Below, piece after piece: positions 52,826 through 61,630 of a stretch of DNA of 64,000 nucleotides. The DNA is from Galbibacter sp038433465. GTDB lineage: Bacteria > Bacteroidota > Bacteroidia > Flavobacteriales > Flavobacteriaceae. The stretch spans positions 186,001-250,000 of the forward strand of contig NZ_JAESVF010000001.1 in assembly GCF_038433465.1 (NCBI RefSeq). Direction: 5' to 3'. The translations under genes and the position numbers were made by a program. A model generated the notes under the pieces. That model searched no databases. It was not told the origin of the DNA and saw nothing but the letters and a program-made list of their open reading frames with translations. Position 1 is the stretch's first letter. Each line of letters opens with the position of its first letter.

Positions 52826-55129
52826 TTATGCTATTTTTGAGGTTGCTTTTACGGCAACTTCTTTTCCATTCAGTTTAATCTTCAAATCTTCATTTCCTGT
52901 AACTGTAAAAGTTGTTTCTTGATGCGTTACATTCACCTTTACAATATTTCCTCTAAAATTCACTTTAAAAGAAAACGCTTTCCACTGCTCTGGAATACGT
53001 GTTTCGAACGTTAAATTCCCGTCTTTAATACGCATGCCTCCAAAACCTTCTACAATACTCATCCAAGTACCAGCCATCGATGTAATATGAAGTCCTTCGT
53101 GTACTTCTTTATTATAATCGTCGAGGTCTAAACGAGAGGTACGCAAGTAAAAAGTGTACGCCTGCTCCATGCGGTTTAAAACAGCTGCTTGGATACTGTG
53201 TACGCAAGGCGACAATGACGATTCGTGTACCGTAAATGGCTCATAAAAATCAAAATGACGTGCCAAATCTTCTTTACTGAAATGGTCTTCAAAGAAGTAA
53301 AATCCTTGTAAAGTATCGGCTTGTTTGATGTATGGCGAACGTAAAATACGGTCCCAAGACCATTTTTGATTGATAGGTCTTTCTTCTTTTGAAAGATTTT
53401 CCACCGTAATTAAAGCTTTATCTAAAAATCCATCTTGTTGTAAAAACACATTGTGCTCCTCGCTATAAGGGAAATACATGTTTTCTGCAACTTCCATCCA
53501 TTGCTTTATTTCTTCTGAAGAAAGATTTGCTTTCGACATAATTCGCTCGTAATCGGAAGCATATTCGGTTTTAACCTTTTCAACATTTTCAGCAGCATAT
53601 TCAATACACCACTTGGCAATATAGTTTGTAAACCAGTTGTTGTTTACGTTGTTTTCGTATTCATTTGGCCCTGTAACTCCAAGAATTACATACTTATTTT
53701 TATCGGTAGAAAAGTTTGCTCTTTGGTGCCAAAAACGCGCAATAGCAATCATTACCTCCAAGCCCATTTCTGGAATATAGCTGTAATCTCCAGAGTAACG
53801 AACGTAGTTGTAAATAGCGTACACCATCGATCCGTTACGGTGAATTTCTTCAAACGTAATTTCCCACTCGTTGTGACACTCTTCTCCATTCATGGTTACC
53901 ATTGGATACAAAGCCGCGCCGTTTTTAAAACCTAATTTCTCGGCATTTTCGATAGCTTTTGGCAAGTGATTATAACGATATTTCAAAAGGTTTCTCGCTA
54001 CTTGATCGTCTTTGGTTGCCATATAAAACGGAATACAATACGCTTCGGTATCCCAATACGTACTTCCGCCGTATTTCTCTCCCGTAAATCCTTTTGGTCC
54101 GATGTTTAATCGAGCATCCTTACCAGAATAAGTTTGATTTAAATGAAAGATATTAAAACGGATTCCTTGTTGTGCTTTTACATCACCTTCGATGGTAATA
54201 TCTGCCATCTCCCAAATAGCAGCCCATGCATCTTTTTGTTTTTGCAACAACGCATTAAAACCTAAAGCTGAAGCTTCGCTTAATACTTTTAACGAAGCAT
54301 CGATAAGTGCATCTTCTTTATGGTTTAGAGAAGTAACATATCCTCCCATTTTTTCAATAGTTGCAGTTTCTCCTTGGTTTGCCTTAAGTGCATAAGTAAA
54401 CGTAGTTTTTAACTTTTCTACACTCTCGTTTGGCGCTACTGTAACTTGCTCGTTATTCAGAAATAATTTACTAATCATTCCTGTACAAACATGGTAATTG
54501 GTTTTGTTGGTTTTAGAAACTACATACCCAAAATTATTGTTTGTTCCTGTGTTGTAAACATCCCAAAAAGCATCATCCCAGTTGGTATCTTCATTTGTGA
54601 TTCCGCCATCTACATACGGCATAAAAGTAATTTCTGCTGAAGTATTTAACGGCGTAACATTGTATTTCACAGCTCCAACCTCGTCCATTTCTAAACTTAA
54701 AAATCGAGTAGCGGTTACTTGTATTTGGATGTCGTTTGGCAATGTAGCTTTAAAACTACGCTGATGCCAACCTTCTTTCATATTTAATTCTCTACGGAAA
54801 TCTTCAACCGATTTACACGTATTCAAATCGAGCATTTCGCCATTTACGAGCACATTAATTCCAATCCAATTTGGCGCATTAAGTACTTTTGCAAAATACT
54901 CTGGATAGCCGTTTTTCCACCATCCTACACGTGTTTTATCTGGGTAATACACCCCTGCGATATAGCTTCCTTGAAAAGTAGCACCCGAGTAGTGCTCTTC
55001 AAAATTTGCACGTTGCCCCATGGCTCCGTTTCCGATGCTAAATAAACTTTCAGACGACTTTACTTTTGCCGGCTGAAATCCTTCTTCTATTAAAGACCAT
55101 TCGTTTGGTACAATATAATCCTGATTCAT
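52826..55129 (-). CDS. GH65 family disaccharide phosphorylase (maltose phosphorylase-like)
   Basis: A 767-residue cytoplasmic enzyme, no signal peptide. The motif NGEECHNEWEITFEEIHRNG (residues about 414-433) and VTGPNEYENNVNNNWFTN, with Glu490 as expected general acid, are characteristic. The N-terminal super-beta-sandwich starts NEWSLIEEGFQP. Maltose phosphorylase gives glucose and beta-glucose-1-phosphate, fitting the beta-phosphoglucomutase 2 bp upstream and the maltose-type transporter. Kojibiose or trehalose phosphorylase activity is not excluded by sequence. Confidence 0.9.
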   Translation of the reverse strand: MNQDYIVPNEWSLIEEGFQPAKVKSSESLFSIGNGAMGQRANFEEHYSGATFQGSYIAGVYYPDKTRVGWWKNGYPEYFAKVLNAPNWIGINVLVNGEMLDLNTCKSVEDFRRELNMKEGWHQRSFKATLPNDIQIQVTATRFLSLEMDEVGAVKYNVTPLNTSAEITFMPYVDGGITNEDTNWDDAFWDVYNTGTNNNFGYVVSKTNKTNYHVCTGMISKLFLNNEQVTVAPNESVEKLKTTFTYALKANQGETATIEKMGGYVTSLNHKEDALIDASLKVLSEASALGFNALLQKQKDAWAAIWEMADITIEGDVKAQQGIRFNIFHLNQTYSGKDARLNIGPKGFTGEKYGGSTYWDTEAYCIPFYMATKDDQVARNLLKYRYNHLPKAIENAEKLGFKNGAALYPMVTMNGEECHNEWEITFEEIHRNGSMVYAIYNYVRYSGDYSYIPEMGLEVMIAIARFWHQRANFSTDKNKYVILGVTGPNEYENNVNNNWFTNYIAKWCIEYAAENVEKVKTEYASDYERIMSKANLSSEEIKQWMEVAENMYFPYSEEHNVFLQQDGFLDKALITVENLSKEERPINQKWSWDRILRSPYIKQADTLQGFYFFEDHFSKEDLARHFDFYEPFTVHESSLSPCVHSIQAAVLNRMEQAYTFYLRTSRLDLDDYNKEVHEGLHITSMAGTWMSIVEGFGGMRIKDGNLTFETRIPEQWKAFSFKVNFRGNIVKVNVTHQETTFTVTGNEDLKIKLNGKEVAVKATSKIA

Positions 55130-55131
55130 TT

Positions 55132-55791
55132 TTATTTAGGTTGAAGTGTTTTTAAAAAGTTGAATGTTATATCGGTGAAACTGGTAAAGTTATAGTCGGC
55201 TTCTTGTAAGCTATTTTCGTTTCCTAATCCTACGGAAATCATTCCGGCAGTATTGGCTGCTTCTACTCCTGCTTCGGCATCTTCAAAAACAATGCAGTTT
55301 GTTGGTGCTACATTTATTTTTTCAGCAGCAATTAAAAATACTTCTGGATTTGGTTTTGCTTTGGTAACGCTATTTCCATCTACAATTACGTCGAACAAAT
55401 CCATAATGCCCACTTTTTGTAGAATTTTTGGTGCATTTTTACTTGCCGATCCCAATGCAATTGGATAGCCTTCTTTTTTTATTTCTGTAAGTATGCTTTT
55501 TACTCCTGGCAGAATATCATCTGCTGTCATTTTATCGACATACGTAAGGTAATCGGCATTTTTATTGGCAGCCAGTTCATCAAATTTTTCTTGAGAAACT
55601 TCGGCATTTGCCCAGTTTAATATTTTTTTAAGCGAATCTACTCTGCTTACGCCTTTGAGTTGTTCGTTTTGTTCGAGTGTAAGTTCAAAATCAAATTCGG
55701 CAGCAGCTTTTTTCCAAGCCAAATAGTGAAACTTTGCAGTATCGACAATTACGCCGTCTAAATCGAATATAAATCCTTTTTCTTTCTTCAT
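55132..55791 (-). CDS. pgmB: Beta-phosphoglucomutase
   Basis: Converts beta-glucose-1-phosphate to glucose-6-phosphate. The 219-residue HAD protein has motif I FDLDGVIVDTAKFHYLAW (nucleophile Asp10, acid Asp12), the cap recognition segment LKGVSRVDSL, motif II GSASKNAP, and motif IV VFEDAEAGVEAA. These are specific to PgmB. It lies between the transporter and GH65 phosphorylase (41 bp and 2 bp away) and is the metabolic partner of the latter. Confidence 0.94.
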   Translation of the reverse strand: MKKEKGFIFDLDGVIVDTAKFHYLAWKKAAAEFDFELTLEQNEQLKGVSRVDSLKKILNWANAEVSQEKFDELAANKNADYLTYVDKMTADDILPGVKSILTEIKKEGYPIALGSASKNAPKILQKVGIMDLFDVIVDGNSVTKAKPNPEVFLIAAEKINVAPTNCIVFEDAEAGVEAANTAGMISVGLGNENSLQEADYNFTSFTDITFNFLKTLQPK

Positions 55792-55832
55792 TTTAATTTC
55801 TTTTTAGGTATAGTTTAATGCTTGAAAAAACA

Positions 55833-57206
55833 CTAGTCTATAGTGTATGCAATTGCTTTTTTGTTTACGATAAGTAGATTGGCAAACCCTGCTAGAATTA
55901 AACAAATTCCGGCAACAACCATCGCATAAATGGTTTCTTCTCCTATAAATTTGTACGCATAATTAATTCCGCCAACGGCAGCAATAATTTGTGGTAGTAC
56001 AATAAACATATTGAAAAGCCCCATGTAAACTCCCATTTTTTTGGCATCGATAGAACTCGATAACATGGCGTATGGCATAGAGAGAATACTTCCCCAAGCA
56101 ATTCCTACCAAAATAAAACTTACATATAAATATGCTGGCGACGGAACGTAGTACATGGAAATAAACCCAATACCTCCTAAAATGAGTGAAAACATATGCG
56201 TGTACTTTCGGTTTACTCTTTTTCTAGATGAATAAAAAGTAAGTACGAGTGCAAAAACCATTGATGAAAGTCCGTAAACTCCCATAGCCGAACCAACGCT
56301 GTCGGAAGCATCTTGGTATTTTTTATTGGCTACATTAAATGCCGATTGTTGCACAGCATCTTGCATGTTAAATGCAGTCTCTACAGGCGCAGGCGCATGG
56401 TACACATGCTCGGTAAGTGCAGGCATGGCTAAACTCCACATGGTAAAAAAGGCAAACCAACTAAAAAATTGAATTACCCCTAACTTTATCATTGTAGGAG
56501 GCATATTGCCTATGTTTTCAAAAATATCTTTCAGGAAGTTTCCTTTAGAATCGGCTTTCATTTTCTTGAAGGCCTCCATATCTTCTGGCGGATATTCATC
56601 CGTAGTAAAAATAGTATAGAGAATAGTGGTTATAAAAACAAATGCCCCTATGGCAAAAGCAACTTTTACCGACATTGGCACAACACCAGGTGCCGCCTCA
56701 TTACTTACACCCATCCAACTGATAAACCAAGGAAGGTTACTCGCAATCCAAGTACCAATACCAATAATAAGCGTTTGCACAACAAACCCGTAAGAACGTT
56801 GTGACTCGTGTAACTTATCGGCTACCAAAGCTCTAAAAGGCTCCATACTTACATTAATGGAAGCATCGAGCACCCATAGCAGTCCGGCTGCCATCCACAA
56901 AGCGGAAGAATGTGGTACTATAAAAAGTGCGATGGAACTTAAAATTGCTCCAATTAAAAAATAAGGACGACGACGACCCAACCTGGAATGCCAAGTTTTA
57001 TCGCTTAAATATCCAATAATAGGTTGAATAATTAATCCTGTAAGGGGTGCTGCAATCCACAAAAGAGGGATGCTGTCTTTATCTGCTCCAAGGGTTTGAA
57101 ATATACGTGACATAAATCCTCCTTGAAGTGCAAAACCAAATTGAATTCCTAGGAAACCGAAACTCATATTCCAAATTTCCCAAAAACTTAAAATACGCTT
57201 TTTCAT
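55833..57206 (-). CDS. MFS sugar symporter (SLC45/MalT-like)
   Basis: A 457-residue major facilitator protein with about 12 helices. The start WNMSFGFLGIQFGFALQGG and the loop SDKTWHSRLGRRRPYFLIGA are the pattern of SLC45-like sucrose/maltose proton symporters. It lies first in the catabolic operon with PgmB and GH65, so import of maltose is the simplest reading. A 21-nt element shared with the susC upstream region lies 64 bp before its start. Confidence 0.9.
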   Translation of the reverse strand: MKKRILSFWEIWNMSFGFLGIQFGFALQGGFMSRIFQTLGADKDSIPLLWIAAPLTGLIIQPIIGYLSDKTWHSRLGRRRPYFLIGAILSSIALFIVPHSSALWMAAGLLWVLDASINVSMEPFRALVADKLHESQRSYGFVVQTLIIGIGTWIASNLPWFISWMGVSNEAAPGVVPMSVKVAFAIGAFVFITTILYTIFTTDEYPPEDMEAFKKMKADSKGNFLKDIFENIGNMPPTMIKLGVIQFFSWFAFFTMWSLAMPALTEHVYHAPAPVETAFNMQDAVQQSAFNVANKKYQDASDSVGSAMGVYGLSSMVFALVLTFYSSRKRVNRKYTHMFSLILGGIGFISMYYVPSPAYLYVSFILVGIAWGSILSMPYAMLSSSIDAKKMGVYMGLFNMFIVLPQIIAAVGGINYAYKFIGEETIYAMVVAGICLILAGFANLLIVNKKAIAYTID

Positions 57207-57270
57207 TATCGTAATATGTTAGTTTATTATACGATAAGCGCGATGACTTATCAAAGCTTTAATCTAAATT

Positions 57271-57291
57271 GAGAAGTAAAAATTATAAACT
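57271..57291. promoter_or_regulatory. 21-nt element shared with the susC upstream region
   Basis: GAGAAGTAAAAATTATAA followed by ACT. It matches 58660-58680 at 20 of 21 positions. It lies in the 165-bp region upstream of the MFS gene. Orientation relative to the gene is opposite to that at susC. Confidence 0.5.
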
Positions 57292-57371
57292 TTGATGGCT
57301 GCAAGATACTATTTTTGTAGTTAAGAAACTAACTGCCTTAATGTTAAACTTTGTAGAACTTACGAAAACTA

Positions 57372-58394
57372 TTAAATAGGTTTCGTAGATTCTCGTTGCA
57401 AAATAGAGGTTTTTATAACTTCTGTTTTGTAGCTCGAATCGTCGTCGTTATTTTCGAGTCTTTCGATAAGCATTTGAGCTGCTTTTTCGCCCATTTCGAA
57501 GCCGTGTTGAATAACTGTTGTAAGTGTTGGATATGCGTATTTAGATAAAATTCCGTCGCTAAAACCAACAAAACTCATTTCTTGCGGAATTTTAAATCCG
57601 CGATTGTGAGCCTCGCGCATAGCCACTACTGCATACAATTCGTTCACCCCAAAAACGGCATCAAATTTTTCAGTATCAAAAAGTTTTTTCACCTTTTCAT
57701 CCAACTCTTCATCTTTATCCACTTTAACAATTAAGTTTTCATCCAACTCAATTCCAGCATCATAAAGTGCATTTACATAACCTTGGGTACGAAGTTTCCC
57801 GATAGACATATAATCCGCAGTAGTAATTAAAGCAATTCGACTACAACCCGAATAAATTAAATGCTGAATGGCATTGTAAGAAGCTCGCGCATCGTCGATA
57901 ATAACTTTATCACAATAAATCTCATCTGAAGTACGATCGAACATCACCAACGGCATTCCTTGATTGATAACCTCTCGCAAATGATGAAAATCTTTTTTAA
58001 ACAAAGTGTCTTTAGAGAGCGACAACAAAAACCCATCTATTTGTCCGTTTGCCATAGTCTCCATGTTAATCACCTCTTTATCAAACGATTCGTTCGACAA
58101 ACAAACAATAACATTATACCCCAACTCATTGGCTTTATGCTCAATTCCGCTAATAATTAAGGTGAAAAAATGATGTACAATTTCTGGAATAATAACCGCT
58201 ATATTCTTGGTTTTTTTATTCTTTAAACTTAACGCAATGTTATTAGGCTTATAATTATAGAGCTTTGCAAATGCTTGCACTTTTTCAATGGTATCTTTAC
58301 TTATTTCGGAGCTATTACTCATAGCTTTCGACACTGTGGATATCGATACATCTAACTCTCTAGCAATTTCTTTAATCGTAATCTTTTTCTTCAT
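57372..58394 (-). CDS. LacI-family transcriptional regulator
   Basis: A 340-residue regulator from the ATG at 58394 (MKKKITIKEIARELDVSIST); an upstream TTG at 58412 adds six residues but is less likely. The helix-turn-helix covers about residues 4-24, followed by the hinge AKLYNYKPNNIALSLKNKK, and a periplasmic-binding-protein-like sensor (IAVIIPEIVHHFFTLI, MPLVMFDRTSDEI, VIIDDARASYNA, FVGFSDG). It is placed between the catabolic operon and susC, so it most likely responds to a maltodextrin-type ligand and controls both. Confidence 0.92.
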   Translation of the reverse strand: MKKKITIKEIARELDVSISTVSKAMSNSSEISKDTIEKVQAFAKLYNYKPNNIALSLKNKKTKNIAVIIPEIVHHFFTLIISGIEHKANELGYNVIVCLSNESFDKEVINMETMANGQIDGFLLSLSKDTLFKKDFHHLREVINQGMPLVMFDRTSDEIYCDKVIIDDARASYNAIQHLIYSGCSRIALITTADYMSIGKLRTQGYVNALYDAGIELDENLIVKVDKDEELDEKVKKLFDTEKFDAVFGVNELYAVVAMREAHNRGFKIPQEMSFVGFSDGILSKYAYPTLTTVIQHGFEMGEKAAQMLIERLENNDDDSSYKTEVIKTSILQRESTKPI

Positions 58395-58584
58395 AATACG
58401 GCAGGGAATCAAGGTCTTAATTCTACTACAAAAATACGGAGTATTAGGCTTCTTTTCTAATTAAATTGAAGATTTTAAAAACACCAGAAATTATACATTT
58501 CTTAAAATAGGCTATCAAAAATTATCGATTAAAAAAAATACCGCCCATATTCTCCGATTATGTTAAAATACGAAAAGTTCTCAA

Positions 58585-58602
58585 CACTAAAACGTTTTCG
58601 TG
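58585..58602. promoter_or_regulatory. CG-centred palindrome before susC, possible LacI-type operator
   Basis: CACTAAAACGTTTTCGTG is palindromic except for one pair (T/C) flanking the AAAACGTTTT core. It lies about 107 bp upstream of the susC start and shares its AAACGTTT core with 50580-50593. Confidence 0.6.
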
Positions 58603-58659
58603 ACACCTAAAACCAACTCCAACGTTTTCTTTACCTAATTTTTACATAGTTTTAACATC

Positions 58660-58680
58660 GAGAAGTAAAAATTATAAGCT
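58660..58680. promoter_or_regulatory. 21-nt element shared with the MFS upstream region
   Basis: GAGAAGTAAAAATTATAA followed by GCT, 28 bp before the susC start. It differs by one base from 57271-57291. Confidence 0.5.
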
Positions 58681-58708
58681 AACATTTTCACAATTATTTA
58701 GATTTCTT

Positions 58709-61618
58709 ATGAGAATATTTCAAAAAATAACCCTACTAATGTTCCTAATTCCGATTGGCATTTTTGCACAACAATCGGTTACAGGAGTTGTTACAGATGC
58801 AACTACAAACACACCTATTCCAGGTGTAAATGTTGTTATTAAAGGTACAACTACCGGAACAACAACCGATTTTGATGGTAATTTTACTATTAATGCTGAA
58901 GACGGAGCAATTATCCAGTTTTCATACATCGGTTTTACAGCACAAGAAAAAGCCGTTGCAGGAGCAACTATGAATATTGTGCTTACTGAAGATACACAAC
59001 AACTTGATGAAGTAGTTGTAATTGGATACGGTACTGTTAAAAAGAAAGATGCTACTGGAGCAGTAGATCAAGTTTCGACAGAAGACTTTAACCAAGGACC
59101 TGTAGTAAACGCAGGACAGTTAATTACTGGTAAAATTGCTGGGGTTTCTGTAACACCTGGTGGTGGTGCTCCTGGAGAAGGTCAAAACATCGTAATTAGA
59201 GGTCAAGGATCTTTATCTTTAACAAGTTCGCCTCTTTACGTAATCGATGGAGTTCCAATTGCAGAAAACAATGTTGGTGGTGCTAGAAGCCCATTAAACT
59301 TTATCAATCCAAACGATATTGAAAGCATGACCGTTTTAAAAGATGCTTCTTCTACCGCTATTTATGGGGCAAGAGCTGCAAACGGAGTGATCATGATTAC
59401 AACTAAAAAAGGAAAAGGAAACGAGTTTAAGTTTAGCTATTCTGGTTTAACTACTTTATACACACCTACTAGCTATGTAGACGTTATGAACGCCGATGAA
59501 TTTAGAACATTGGTAAACGAAACAGGAAGTGCAGATGCTATTAGCCGTTTAGGAAATAGCAACACCGATTGGCAAGACCAAATTTATGGTAATGCTTTTG
59601 GTTTTGAGCACAACTTTAGTACTACAGGAAACATTGCTGGATTTATGCCTGTAAGAGCTTCTATTGGTTATACAGACCAAGGTGGTATTTTACAAGGAGA
59701 CAACTTCCAAAGAACAACAGGTTCGATCAACTTACGTCCTTCATTTTTAGACAATCATTTAAAAGTTGAATTAAACGGACGTGGTTCTTATACTGAAAAC
59801 ACTTTTGCCAATAGAGATGCTATCGGAGCTTCTGTAGATTTCGATCCAACACAAGCTATCTACGATGAAAACTCTCCTTTTGGAGGATACTTCACTTGGT
59901 TAAACAACGATAATGTTCAAAACAACTTAGCACCTACAAACCCTGTAGCGCTAGTAGATTTGAAAGACGATACTGCTGAAGTAAGACGTTTTATCGGAAA
60001 TGCAAAAGTAGATTACAAACTTCATTTCTTCCCAGATATTACTGCTACTGTAAACGTAGGTTTAGATAAAAGTAATAGCCACGGAAGAACAGTAGTTTCA
60101 GAGCAAATGCCTTCTTCTCAATTAGATTGGAACGGATCTTTCTCTAACTACACAAATGAGGCTACCAACAAATTATTTGATGCGTACGCAACCTATACAA
60201 AAGAAATAAACGATGTACACAACATCACAGCGGTAGCAGGTTATTCTTACCAAAGTTTCGAAAACGACAATTATAGTTTTGATAGCGAAGCGGAAGAAGA
60301 AGGAAACAACCCAGTTAAAATAGACAAGTGGAGAAGTGTTTTACTTTCTTACTTCGGAAGATTTAACTATAGCTACGACAACAGATATTTAGTAACTGCT
60401 ACACTTAGAGCTGATGCTTCTTCTAAATTAAATCCAGACGACCGTTGGGGGTATTTCCCATCTGTAGCGCTTGCTTGGAATATTAATAACGAAAACTTTT
60501 TAGCAGATGCTGAAAACATCAACGAATTAAAATTAAGAGTAGGTTACGGAGAAATAGGAAACGTAAACGGATTAGGAGATTACAATTTCTTGACCAAATA
60601 CACGGCGAGTAGAACCAATGCGAATTACCAAATAGGAAATAGCTTCTACCAAACATACAGACCAGAAGAGTATAACGAAGACCTTCGTTGGGAAGTAGGT
60701 AGAACTTTAAACGTTGGTGTTGATTATGGTTTCTACAACAATAGAATTTCTGGTTCTGTTAATGCTTACATGAAAAAAACACAAGACTTAATCAGTTTTG
60801 TAACTGTAGATCCTTTTACAAACTTCTCTAATGGAATCGATAAAAACATTGGAGATATGGAAAACAAAGGTATTGAGTTAGAATTGAATGTAATTCCTGT
60901 ACAAACCGATAACTTCAGCTGGAGTATTGGCTACAACGTTTCATTCAACGAAAACAAAATTACCAACCTTCCAGATCAAGTAGAAGTTGGAGGAATTAAC
61001 GGAGGAACAGGTAACAATGTTCAGTTACACAAAGAAGGATATTCTCCTTTCAGCTATTGGGTTTACGAACAAGTTTACAACGAAGACGGAGCTCCAATTG
61101 AAGGTGCTTTTGTAGACAGAAACGGAGACAACCAAATAAACGATGAAGATCGCTATATTCACAAAAATCCATATGCAGATGTAATTATGGGGTTAAATAC
61201 AAACCTAAATTACAAAAACTGGGATATGGCTGTAGTTACCAGAGCTAACATTGGGAACTACGCTTACAACAATATGGCTTCTGCAAAAAGTTATTTAAAC
61301 AGAGCTACAGAAAATAGCATCCTTACCAACTTACATTCAGATTACTTTAACTCAGGCTTCGAAACAATTACAGAAGCTAACCTACAAAGTGATTATTATG
61401 TACAAGATGCATCGTTCTTTAAAATCGACAACATTACTTTAGGATACACACTACAAGATGCAATTCCTAGCACTACCCTACGTTTTTACGGTTCGGTACA
61501 AAATGTTGCCATCTTTACAGATTACGACGGTTTAGATCCAGAAATTGACGGAGGTATCGATAACAATTTTTATCCAAGACCAAGATCATTCGTATTTGGT
61601 GTAAATCTTAACTTTTAA
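58709..61618 (+). CDS. SusC/RagA-type TonB-linked outer-membrane receptor
   Basis: A 969-residue TonB-dependent transporter for glycans. Signal peptide (about residues 1-20, ending IFAQ), a carboxypeptidase-like regulatory domain (VTGVVTDATTNTPIPGVNVV, about 23-95), the TonB-box-like stretch LDEVVVIGYGT, the plug (VIRGQGSLSLTSSPLYVIDG, SSTAIYGARAANGVIMITTK) and the barrel ending RSFVFGVNLNF. Partner of SusD encoded 12 bp downstream. It imports malto-oligosaccharides in this locus, by context. Confidence 0.95.
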   Translation: MRIFQKITLLMFLIPIGIFAQQSVTGVVTDATTNTPIPGVNVVIKGTTTGTTTDFDGNFTINAEDGAIIQFSYIGFTAQEKAVAGATMNIVLTEDTQQLDEVVVIGYGTVKKKDATGAVDQVSTEDFNQGPVVNAGQLITGKIAGVSVTPGGGAPGEGQNIVIRGQGSLSLTSSPLYVIDGVPIAENNVGGARSPLNFINPNDIESMTVLKDASSTAIYGARAANGVIMITTKKGKGNEFKFSYSGLTTLYTPTSYVDVMNADEFRTLVNETGSADAISRLGNSNTDWQDQIYGNAFGFEHNFSTTGNIAGFMPVRASIGYTDQGGILQGDNFQRTTGSINLRPSFLDNHLKVELNGRGSYTENTFANRDAIGASVDFDPTQAIYDENSPFGGYFTWLNNDNVQNNLAPTNPVALVDLKDDTAEVRRFIGNAKVDYKLHFFPDITATVNVGLDKSNSHGRTVVSEQMPSSQLDWNGSFSNYTNEATNKLFDAYATYTKEINDVHNITAVAGYSYQSFENDNYSFDSEAEEEGNNPVKIDKWRSVLLSYFGRFNYSYDNRYLVTATLRADASSKLNPDDRWGYFPSVALAWNINNENFLADAENINELKLRVGYGEIGNVNGLGDYNFLTKYTASRTNANYQIGNSFYQTYRPEEYNEDLRWEVGRTLNVGVDYGFYNNRISGSVNAYMKKTQDLISFVTVDPFTNFSNGIDKNIGDMENKGIELELNVIPVQTDNFSWSIGYNVSFNENKITNLPDQVEVGGINGGTGNNVQLHKEGYSPFSYWVYEQVYNEDGAPIEGAFVDRNGDNQINDEDRYIHKNPYADVIMGLNTNLNYKNWDMAVVTRANIGNYAYNNMASAKSYLNRATENSILTNLHSDYFNSGFETITEANLQSDYYVQDASFFKIDNITLGYTLQDAIPSTTLRFYGSVQNVAIFTDYDGLDPEIDGGIDNNFYPRPRSFVFGVNLNF

Positions 61619-61630
61619 TCAGTATTTACA

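Larger units (their letters stand above)
58395..58708. promoter_or_regulatory. Divergent regulatory region between lacI-type gene and susC
   Basis: No gene is present in these about 310 bp. They hold a palindrome (58585-58602), a further half-site AACGTTTT at 58621, and the 21-nt element (58660-58680). No perfect TAnnTTTG box was seen upstream of susC. Confidence 0.6.

Noticed and set aside
58395..58412. TTG start of the LacI-type regulator
   Set aside because: The ATG at 58394 gives the canonical N terminus MKKKITIKEIA of LacI proteins.
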